A DNA stretch of 6,362 bases from NCBI GenBank assembly GCA_023819025.1, contig JAMWDC010000134.1, positions 1-6,362 on the forward strand, in the 5' to 3' direction. Positions 1-5,471 of the stretch are shown piece after piece. The stretch comes from Candidatus Omnitrophota bacterium. Lineage in GTDB: Bacteria > Omnitrophota > Omnitrophia > Omnitrophales > Aquincolibacteriaceae. The translations under genes and the position numbers were made by a program. The notes below the pieces were generated by a model. It was not told the origin of the DNA. It was given only the letters and a program-made list of their open reading frames with translations, and ran no database searches. How positions within the stretch are numbered: position 1 is the stretch's first letter; each line of letters opens with the position of its first letter.

Positions 1-2
1 GT

Positions 3-113
3 CCAACAGTTGTCGCCTTTGCCATTGTCTGGGCGCTTGTCTGCGAACTCTTTATCACGCCCTTCCTGATCACCCGCGTCCGCCTCTTTCGTCAAGCTCT
101 GATGAAATCATAG
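3..113 (+). CDS. C-terminal end of an integral membrane protein, possibly an RND/MMPL-type exporter (partial)
   Basis: Frame 3 is open from the left edge to a TAG at 111-113 and gives 36 residues. They start PTVVAFAIVWALVCELFITP and end in a basic tail (RVRLFRQALMKS). The pattern is one hydrophobic helix of about 20 residues followed by arginines and a lysine, as at the cytoplasmic end of a last transmembrane helix. An acidic residue inside the helix followed by a Pro-containing segment recalls the last helix of RND/MMPL-family exporters, but 36 residues are too few to settle the family. Another polytopic protein is equally possible. The gene converges with the nuclease gene on the other strand, with 28 bases between the stops. 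The start lies outside the window. Confidence 0.5.
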   Translation, partial: PTVVAFAIVWALVCELFITPFLITRVRLFRQALMKS

Positions 114-141
114 TGCCGGCTCTGTCCGATTTTTCATGGCC

Positions 142-1251
142 TCACTCATTCAGGGGGACGACAAGCCCTTGGTCCAACAGTTGTTGGTCAACGGGTTGGC
201 CCTCGACAAATACATCTGCAATGGGTCTTCCGTGTTGGTCGAGGTTGCGGCTTTGGAGGATGATGCGTCCTCCATTACGTTTGAGGATTTTTCCCAGGGC
301 GATCTTGGCTTCTTTGCCGGCGGCCGTTAAGAGTTCGGGGGCATCAACCCGCCTGAGCCTGACTCTTTGGGCCACGGTCGTTTCAAATCCCAAATCAATC
401 AGGGCGTGGAACGTGTCACCATCCACAATCCGGGTGACTTGGGCATGGTACGTGAAGAGATCGCGTTTCGTTGCATCCTCTGTCCTGGTCATTGCAAGCT
501 CTGAGTCCCCGGTCATGACGAACGTTTTTTGCGAAGCAATCTCGTCTTTCCTTCTCACGTTAACAATGTCCCCTTCCTTGAATTTTCCGTCGAACTTTTC
601 GGGCAGATCACGATAGATCCCAAAACCCAGGTCGATCTTGAGGCTATCTTTCAAGCGGATGATTTGGTAAGTCGATAAAGGACCGGGGGTGATTTCGGGA
701 AGTTTCACGGGGGCAACCAGAGCTGAGGAATTTTTTGACTGCGTTCGCGCTCGCTCAATACGAACAGCTTCGCGAAGTTGATCTCTTGTCCAGTGTTGGA
801 TTGATGCCTTCTCGGCAATTTCATCTCTTCGCTTCTTATCCTTAATGGAAAGCAGTTCACGATAATGATTCCACGGCAATTTTCCCGCATGCGGGAAAAT
901 CGGGTATTGGCGGGCAAACTCAAGCATGTAATAAAGCTCGGTCTTGCTCGTACCAAGATCCTTGGCCAAGCGCTTGAGAACCTGCATGCCGTAGCCGGCC
1001 CGTTCTTTATGCTGGAGGACATGTCTGTCGATGAGTCTGCCGGTCTCCCACGCCTCACGCAGCTTCTCCTGCTCGGCCGCCGCCTCGATCCGGGCCCGGG
1101 ATGCCGCTCTCGTCTGACGAATGGCTCGCAGAAGTTCGCCATAGGTCGTCACCGCCGCCTCAGCCGAGTAACATGAAGGAATAAGCTCATCCAAGGAGGG
1201 TGGGAAAAGAAAAATCAAAAGAGAAACAATCGTAATCACCGTTTTCATCAT
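142..1251 (-). CDS. DUF1016 N-terminal (YhcG-type) domain fused to a staphylococcal nuclease-like domain, with probable signal peptide
   Basis: This 369-residue protein has four parts. Residues 1-30 look like a signal peptide (Lys at 3, hydrophobic core 4-16, possible cleavage after CYSA). Residues 37-165 match the DUF1016 N-terminal helical domain: YGELLRAI, then GRLID, RAGYGMQVLKRLAKDL, and LPWNHYRELLSI. Residues 190-260 form a linker or small domain, including IDLGFGIYRDL and FKEGDIV. Residues 266-369 are an SNase-like OB fold with DGDTFHALID at 277-286 and RLRRVDAPE at 298-306. By alignment to staphylococcal nuclease, R298, E306 and R342 (in DQHGR) match catalytic Arg35, Glu43 and Arg87, so an active phosphodiesterase is expected. 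The C-terminal PDDEXK nuclease domain that usually follows DUF1016_N is absent and SNase takes its place. The ATG lies one base after the antiporter stop, with AGGA 10 bases upstream, suggesting coupled translation. A GTG at 1150-1152, with GAGG five bases upstream, is an alternative start that would give a 336-residue cytoplasmic form. Domain calls are firm; export and biological role are inference. Confidence 0.9.
   Translation of the reverse strand: MMKTVITIVSLLIFLFPPSLDELIPSCYSAEAAVTTYGELLRAIRQTRAASRARIEAAAEQEKLREAWETGRLIDRHVLQHKERAGYGMQVLKRLAKDLGTSKTELYYMLEFARQYPIFPHAGKLPWNHYRELLSIKDKKRRDEIAEKASIQHWTRDQLREAVRIERARTQSKNSSALVAPVKLPEITPGPLSTYQIIRLKDSLKIDLGFGIYRDLPEKFDGKFKEGDIVNVRRKDEIASQKTFVMTGDSELAMTRTEDATKRDLFTYHAQVTRIVDGDTFHALIDLGFETTVAQRVRLRRVDAPELLTAAGKEAKIALGKILKRNGGRIILQSRNLDQHGRPIADVFVEGQPVDQQLLDQGLVVPLNE
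879..900. repeat. Perfect 22-bp palindrome inside the nuclease gene
   Basis: The half-site ATTTTCCCGCA (879-889) is followed directly by its exact reverse complement (890-900). On the minus strand it is read through as part of the peptide YPIFPHAGKLPWNH in the DUF1016 domain. Eleven matched pairs with no spacer are unlikely by chance in 6.4 kb (roughly one in several hundred windows for random DNA). It could be a dimer-protein binding site, a hairpin-forming element, or coincidence of codons. No function is assigned. Confidence 0.85.
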
Positions 1252-1252
1252 G

Positions 1253-2527
1253 TCATAGATATCCTGCTGTCAACTTACAATTGAAGTCTTGCCCCATTGT
1301 TGCATTGTCGCCGCTTAAAAAAAGGCGGATGGCGGGGCCGGCTATCATGGAGGTGATAAGCGCCGTCACCACCAGGGCCACAAAGATCGATTCATGAACA
1401 ATTCCGTATTCCAGCGCAATGCCGGCGAGAATCACCTCCATGGCCCCACGGGCATTCAAGGCAAAACCCAGGGCCAGGGATTTTTTAAACGGCACTCCGC
1501 TTAAGCGGGCACCGACACTCGCCCCAAGAATTTTCCCCAGGCAGGCCACGGTCAGGACAAAGGTTACCAGGTAAAAATCAAAATTCGCGATAAAATTCAC
1601 GCGCAACCCGATGGAAACAAAATAAACCGGGGCAGCAAAAAAACCGGTTACGAACTGATAGATGATCTCCTGGGTATCTTTGCGGTGTTCATCGTCCGGG
1701 GTCAGGGCCACACCTACCAGGAAGGCGCCGAAGATGGCATGAATCTTCACTGCCTCCATGAAAGCGGCAGCCAGGAGAACAAATGCGGCCGTTACCGCGA
1801 TAAATCCCGAAGGCCCGGGACACCATTTCTCCAGGAGCGGGATCAGATGCCGGCCAAGCCGGCGCCCCCAAGTCAGGACAAGCACAAAGACAGCAATCAC
1901 AAGCACGATCGTCACCCAGGGATTTCCTGTGCCGTGAACGAACCTCGCCAAAAGGACGGCAAAGAGTAACCATCCTGCCAAATCGTTCAAGGTTGCGGAA
2001 GAAACCACAAGTCCTCCAAAGGGAGTCCGCAGGAGGTTCAGGTCCGTCAAAATTTTCACGATCACCGGCAAAGCCGATATGGCGAGGGCTGTGCCCATGA
2101 AAACGGCGAAACCGAGGTCCGGCGCTTGGGCCTGGGCTGACCAAAGACCGCGGAACCCGAGAACCGCCCAGACCCCTAGGACGAAGGGAACAGCCATGCC
2201 CATGAAACTTGTCATAAGAATCGCCCGTCCCTGACTTTTGAGTTCCCCTAAACGGATCTCCAGGCCGGCTACGAACAGAAAGAACATCAAGCCGAGATAA
2301 ATAATCGCTTCCCGTCCGATGAAGGCAGGCCCGGACATCGGAAACAGTTTCTGGAAAATCCCGGGGGCTAGGGATCCGAAAACGCTCGGCCCGAGCAGGA
2401 TCCCGCCCAAGAGTTCCCCGAGGACCGGAGGCTGGCCGAGACGGCGCATGATCTGGCCGAAGAGAAGCGCCGTGATGATCATGACGGCAAGCGATAAAAA
2501 GAAAATGATTAATGAGTCAGATTGCAT
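1253..2527 (-). CDS. CPA2-family cation:proton antiporter (Na+/H+ exchanger domain only)
   Basis: This is a 424-residue polytopic inner-membrane protein with about a dozen hydrophobic segments, expected to exchange K+ or Na+ for protons. The N-terminal part has the family features LGQPPVLGELLGGILLGPS (30-48) and FLFVAGLEI (83-91). The ion-binding pair on the crossed helix is N181-D182 in SSATLNDLAGW. K332 and R360 (in NARGAMEVILA) correspond to conserved basic positions in later helices. An Asn-Asp pair, rather than Asp-Asp, is linked in this superfamily mostly with electroneutral exchange, but the transported ion cannot be read from sequence. There is no C-terminal RCK/TrkA nucleotide-binding or universal-stress domain, so this is not a KefB/KefC-type glutathione-gated channel. 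The ATG at 2527 has only a weak Shine-Dalgarno match (GAG about 6-8 bases upstream), but it places the first helix correctly. The gene sits 140 bases downstream of the broken hydrolase and one base upstream of the nuclease gene. Confidence 0.92.
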   Translation of the reverse strand: MQSDSLIIFFLSLAVMIITALLFGQIMRRLGQPPVLGELLGGILLGPSVFGSLAPGIFQKLFPMSGPAFIGREAIIYLGLMFFLFVAGLEIRLGELKSQGRAILMTSFMGMAVPFVLGVWAVLGFRGLWSAQAQAPDLGFAVFMGTALAISALPVIVKILTDLNLLRTPFGGLVVSSATLNDLAGWLLFAVLLARFVHGTGNPWVTIVLVIAVFVLVLTWGRRLGRHLIPLLEKWCPGPSGFIAVTAAFVLLAAAFMEAVKIHAIFGAFLVGVALTPDDEHRKDTQEIIYQFVTGFFAAPVYFVSIGLRVNFIANFDFYLVTFVLTVACLGKILGASVGARLSGVPFKKSLALGFALNARGAMEVILAGIALEYGIVHESIFVALVVTALITSMIAGPAIRLFLSGDNATMGQDFNCKLTAGYL

Positions 2528-2667
2528 ACAGGCTCAGTGACAAGTACCAAGTTTTAAGATGTAAGCTTAAAGAAGCTGTATGTGATAAGCCCCATCGTCC
2601 TACAGTTTCGATTTTGAAATTTTCTTATCCCTTCTAACCTGCTGCTTACAACTTATCGCTTATGGCC
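2528..2667. other. Intergenic spacer between hydrolase and antiporter genes
   Basis: These 140 AT-richer bases contain several related TAAGC/TAAG-type words in both orientations: TGTAAGC at 2560-2566, its reverse complement GCTTACA at 2644-2650, GATAAG at 2583-2588 and CTTATC at 2653-2658. I see no convincing terminator (no stable stem followed by T on the minus strand) and no good promoter boxes. The spacer is long enough to hold a promoter for the antiporter gene, but none can be pointed out. It may be a worn, low-complexity intergenic repeat. Confidence 0.35.
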
Positions 2668-3583
2668 TTACTGTTTCAAGAATTCCAGGACTTTGCGGTT
2701 AAAAACCTCCGGTTGTTCTTCCTGCATGAAGTGGCCGGTGCCGGGAATGATTTCATAGCGCGAGCCAGGGATTTCACGGGACCCAGGAGTAGAAATATTT
2801 TTCGTGCTCGGCCCAGAGAATCAACGTGGGCGGCGGGTGGGCCTTGAGTTTTTCCATCACTCCATCATAACCGTCGCCGAGATGGCGCATGAGTTTCAGG
2901 GCCAGCCGCCTCGAGCGCCAGCTCGAAAGGTACGTTGTATATTCTTTGATGATTTCCCTCTCGATATTTTCAGGCCGGTAAAATCCTTTCTTGATCCCCA
3001 TCTTCAAGGTCAATGGCCCCAAAAGCAAAAAGCCAAACTCCCCCAAAACGGGTTTGATCATCATCCGTACGTCCACGGCACTGATACTGTCTTCGCTACC
3101 GCCTCCGGAAAATAAAATCAATTTGCCCGTTTTCTCCGGATAATTTGCCGCCAGGGCCAAGGCAATCAGGGACCCGGTATCCGTGCCGATGACATGCGCC
3201 TTTGCAATACCGAGCTTGTCCATAAAGGCCTTCACAAACTCCCCAAGACGGACGCAGGAAAATCCCCAGTCAACCTTATCAGTTCCGCCGAATCCGACGA
3301 CATCCAATGCCACCACACGATAATTCGCCGCAAACTCAGGGACGTTTTTGCGCCATCCCTGAAGCGTTTCCGGGAATCCGTGAATGAGTAAAACCGTTTC
3401 TCCCTGCCCCCGATCCACATAACGGGTGCTCACTCCGTGAACTTCGATCATCGACGTTTCAAGCATGAGATACGGGTTCCTCCCCTGAAAAACTTTATCG
3501 GCTGAATGGGCACAGGAATTCAAGAAAAATGCAATTAAGACGATGAACAAGATTAACCTGCTAAGTTTGACCGTTTTTACCAT
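2668..3583 (-). pseudogene. Lipoprotein alpha/beta hydrolase, epoxide-hydrolase type, with a frameshift before the catalytic histidine
   Basis: Read from ATG 3583, the frame begins MVKTVKLSRLILFIVLIAFF and has a lipobox-like LNSC with Cys24, so an acylated, membrane-anchored protein is predicted. Hydrolase motifs follow: HGFPE at 68-72 (oxyanion side), VVGFGGTDK, and nucleophile elbow GTDTG with Asp135. Asp instead of Ser is typical of epoxide hydrolases and haloalkane dehalogenases. ILWAEHEKYF near 255-264 is the region of the catalytic acid, with Glu where Asp is common. The frame then stops at TGA 2774-2776 after 269 residues. The missing end is present in the next frame: from about 2778 to TAA at 2668-2670 it reads REIPGSRYEIIPGTGHFMQE, then EQPEVFNRKVLEFLKQ, with the catalytic His in GTGHF. 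One extra base, or two lost, near the GGGACCC run (2778-2784) explains this. It is either a sequencing/assembly error or a recent inactivation. An in-frame ATG at 3655 gives 24 more residues but lacks the signal start and is less likely. Confidence 0.88.
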
Positions 3584-3710
3584 CGTCCCCTCTCCTTCCT
3601 TGAGGGAGCGGGCGGGGTCAGGGTGAAAAACACTGGTTATTCCCCTCACCTTCATCCTCTCCCCCGAGGAGAGATGGAAAATTGAAAAATGAAAACGGTC
3701 AAACTGAGTA
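3559..3710. repeat. Imperfect inverted duplication across the divergent promoter region
   Basis: The left arm (3559-3626, read on the minus strand) and right arm (3646-3710, read on the plus strand) share the same order of elements: TCACCnT, a CT-rich run with a GGAGAG-type purine run, ATGG, then a 19-base block matching at 17 positions (AAAACGGTCAAACTTAGCA on the left, AAAACGGTCAAACTGAGTA on the right; 14 consecutive identical bases, 3564-3577 versus 3692-3705). The arms differ by small insertions and deletions, and about 19 bases separate them. The right arm also holds a small hairpin (CTCTCC/GGAGAG near 3657-3673). The CT-rich part resembles common REP-like intergenic elements. The left arm contains the Shine-Dalgarno and first codons of the hydrolase, so the right arm looks like an inverted copy of that gene start. 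Confidence 0.7.
3592..3597 (-). promoter_or_regulatory. Strong ribosome-binding site that decides the hydrolase start
   Basis: On the minus strand AAGGAG lies 8 bases before the ATG at 3583, followed by a second purine-rich run (AGGGG). This supports starting the lipoprotein at 3583, where a signal peptide begins at once, rather than at the upstream ATG at 3655. The site lies inside the left arm of the inverted duplication. Confidence 0.8.
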
Positions 3711-3714
3711 ACCT

Positions 3715-3720
3715 GGAAGG
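3715..3720 (+). promoter_or_regulatory. Ribosome-binding site GGAAGG of the tiny leader ORF
   Basis: GGAAGG ends four bases before the ATG at 3725. It is the only good Shine-Dalgarno match on the plus strand between the divergent region and the flavoenzyme. The flavoenzyme ATG at 3802 is preceded by GTAGCAGCACG, which shows no match. An in-frame TAA at 3775-3777 excludes an earlier start for the enzyme. Confidence 0.5.
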
Positions 3721-3724
3721 AAAC

Positions 3725-3805
3725 ATGCCATACGATAGATCAAAAATCCGGCTGAATCAATGCCCATTCAATCGTAACTTCAACGGTACCGTAGCAGCAC
3801 GATGA
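3725..3805 (+). CDS. Tiny 26-residue leader ORF, translationally coupled to the flavoenzyme gene
   Basis: An ATG at 3725 follows GGAAGG with a four-base gap and opens a 26-codon frame (MPYDRSKIRLNQCPFNRNFN, then GTVAAR). Its TGA (3803-3805) overlaps the ATG of the next gene as ATGA. The flavoenzyme start has no visible Shine-Dalgarno of its own, so ribosomes finishing this ORF could supply initiation there. The same frame can start earlier, at ATG 3689, giving 38 residues whose first seven (MKTVKLS) match residues 1 and 3-8 of the hydrolase on the other strand (MVKTVKLS) because of the inverted duplication. The peptide has no recognisable family and no run of one regulatory amino acid as in classic attenuators. 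It may be a coupling leader or merely the chance frame created by the duplication. Confidence 0.45.
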   Translation: MPYDRSKIRLNQCPFNRNFNGTVAAR

Positions 3806-5391
3806 AAGCCAATTTAGAAAAAGCCCTTTCACAATGGAAAGAGGCCGTCGGTCAGGAATACGTCCGGGACGATGAGGCAATGCTTGACCGGTACAGCTGG
3901 TGCAATATCCCGAAAAGTGTCCGGGCCTCAGCCATTCTTTTTCCCGCCGATGTGGATGAGGTTCAAAAAGTCGTCAGGATCGCCGCTGTATGCGAAGTCC
4001 CCCTTTATCCCATCAGCCAAGGGAAAAACTGGGGTTACGGTGCAGCCTGTCCGGTTCAGGAAGACAACGTCATTTTGGATTTAAGACGCCTTAACAAAAT
4101 CCACGAAGTGAATGAAAAGTTAGCTTATGCGGTTGTCGAACCCGGCGTCACCCAGCAGCAGCTTTACAACTACCTCAAAGAACATCAGATCCCTCTGGAG
4201 TTCGATGTCACCGGAGCCTCGCCCGAGGCAAGCTTACTGGGCAATATTCTCGAGCGAGGTTACGGACAGACACCTTACAGCGACCATTTTCTGAATTCCT
4301 GTTCCATGGAAGTGGTCCTCGCAGACGGGCGCATCCTGGAAACGGGTTTCGGGCATTATCCCAACGCAAAAACACGTTATCTTTACAAATGGGGGATTGG
4401 CCCTTACCTGGACGGTATTTTCAGTCAATCCAATTTCGGCATTGTCACCAAGATCGGAATCTGGCTTCTTCCCAAACCGCCCCATTTCGGGGTTTTCTTT
4501 TTCGATATACCCGACGACCGATGGCTCGGGGAAACGGTGGAACGACTGCGCGAATTAAAACTTCAAGGCGTGTTGACCAGCGCCGTTCATCTTTTCAACG
4601 ACATCCGGGTCATTTCCTCGCTCCAGCAATATCCATGGAAGGAAACGTACGGAAAAACACCTCTTCCCGAAGAGGTCCGAAAAGATATTCAAAGGAAACA
4701 CCGTGTCAAAGCATGGAATTGCGCCGGAGGACTCCGGGGAACCCGAAAACAAATCCGCGCGAATCTGGACCGGATCCGGAAATCCTTGCGGGGGCTTGTC
4801 CGTGTTCATTACCTTTCGGACACAATGATCTATTGGCTGGAGCGGTTTGAACAACCCCTGAAGAAGATAAGCGGGCTCGACGTCCGACGCCGTGTTTCTT
4901 TCCTGAACCTTCTCAGGGGCATCCCCACTGAAAATCCTCAATTGGCATGTTATTGGAGGAAGCGGAAAAAAGCGCCCGAGGATCACTATACTCCGCTCAA
5001 GGACCGGTGCGGCCTGATTTGGTGCTCGCCCATGATTCCGATGACCGGGGAAGATGTCCTCGCCTTCTTGCAGATGACGCGATCCATCTGTACCCAATAC
5101 GGCTTCGAGACCAATGTCTCCATGAATCTTGTCACCGAACGGGCGCTGGACTGCGTCGTCGCTATCTCGTACGACAAAGAAGATCCGCATGAAACGCTCA
5201 AGGCTTCGGAATGTCACCGTGAAATCTTGAAAAGTTACCTTGAGGCGGGTTATATCCCCTATCGGATCGACACCCAGTCCATGAATGTGATTCTACAAGA
5301 CGACCCCTTCTGGCAGGTCTGCAGGGAAATTAAGCGCACCCTGGATCCGCATCATATTTTTTCGCCAGGCCATTATAATTTCCCGCCCTGA
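3802..5391 (+). CDS. FAD-dependent oxidoreductase of the vanillyl-alcohol oxidase / 4-cresol dehydrogenase family
   Basis: This 529-residue protein is full length for the family, which oxidises para-substituted phenols (4-cresol, vanillyl alcohol, eugenol and similar) at the side chain using FAD. The FAD-binding half shows PISQGKNWGYGAA at 70-82, VEPGVTQQQ at 112-120, LGNILERGYGQTPYSDHF at 146-163, MEVVLADGRILETG at 169-182 and SQSNFGIVTKIGIWLLPKPP at 208-227. The order and wording closely follow 4-cresol dehydrogenase and vanillyl-alcohol oxidase. In the cap half, Y487-R488 (in IPYRID) matches the Tyr-Arg pair that stabilises the phenolate in vanillyl-alcohol oxidase. LDPHHIFSPGHY near the end is the usual C-terminal signature. 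I cannot place the residue for covalent FAD attachment (His or Tyr in characterised members). The segment RCGLIWCSPMIPMTG (402-416), where I would look, has neither. No signal peptide is present, and no cytochrome subunit gene lies downstream, so the electron acceptor is unknown. Substrate is inferred only as a phenolic compound. Confidence 0.88.
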   Translation: MKANLEKALSQWKEAVGQEYVRDDEAMLDRYSWCNIPKSVRASAILFPADVDEVQKVVRIAAVCEVPLYPISQGKNWGYGAACPVQEDNVILDLRRLNKIHEVNEKLAYAVVEPGVTQQQLYNYLKEHQIPLEFDVTGASPEASLLGNILERGYGQTPYSDHFLNSCSMEVVLADGRILETGFGHYPNAKTRYLYKWGIGPYLDGIFSQSNFGIVTKIGIWLLPKPPHFGVFFFDIPDDRWLGETVERLRELKLQGVLTSAVHLFNDIRVISSLQQYPWKETYGKTPLPEEVRKDIQRKHRVKAWNCAGGLRGTRKQIRANLDRIRKSLRGLVRVHYLSDTMIYWLERFEQPLKKISGLDVRRRVSFLNLLRGIPTENPQLACYWRKRKKAPEDHYTPLKDRCGLIWCSPMIPMTGEDVLAFLQMTRSICTQYGFETNVSMNLVTERALDCVVAISYDKEDPHETLKASECHREILKSYLEAGYIPYRIDTQSMNVILQDDPFWQVCREIKRTLDPHHIFSPGHYNFPP

Positions 5392-5414
5392 TTCTCACGC
5401 TTGCATCCTGCAGA

Positions 5415-5458
5415 GACTGCCCTTTTTGAAGCCGATCCGGCAGTCACGAAAATTTTTT
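5415..5458 (+). terminator. Probable intrinsic terminator after the flavoenzyme gene
   Basis: GACTGCC (5415-5421) and its perfect reverse complement GGCAGTC (5439-5445) form a 7-bp stem with a 17-base loop, followed by ACGAAAA and six T (5453-5458). It starts 24 bases after the flavoenzyme stop, between two convergent genes. The loop is long and the T run begins seven bases after the stem, so it may be weak. On the minus strand there is no T run after the stem, so it serves mainly the plus-strand unit. Confidence 0.5.
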
Positions 5459-5471
5459 GATTTCTGCATTT

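Noticed and set aside
114..141. Possible terminator between the two convergent genes at the left end
   Set aside because: Only a 3-4 bp stem (CCGG/CCG) precedes the T run, too weak to call.
113..616. A 167-codon plus-strand frame opposite the SNase domain
   Set aside because: The minus strand encodes a recognisable SNase domain here; the plus-strand translation is rich in Ser, Trp and Arg with no motif.
705..1142. A 145-codon minus-strand frame overlapping the DUF1016 domain in another frame
   Set aside because: It is an Arg- and Pro-rich product of an alternative frame of the real gene, without start signal or domain.
3583..3655. Hydrolase start at the upstream ATG at 3655
   Set aside because: It would put 24 polar residues before a clear lipoprotein signal peptide, whereas the ATG at 3583 has an excellent Shine-Dalgarno site.
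3683..3711. A promoter with TTGAAA and TGAGTA 17 bases apart on the plus strand
   Set aside because: The -10 box matches the consensus poorly, and the sequence belongs to the inverted duplication, so it is not supported.
4555..5217. A 220-codon open frame on the minus strand opposite the flavoenzyme gene
   Set aside because: It lies wholly inside a gene with clear family motifs on the other strand, and its translation shows no recognisable domain; it is a shadow frame.
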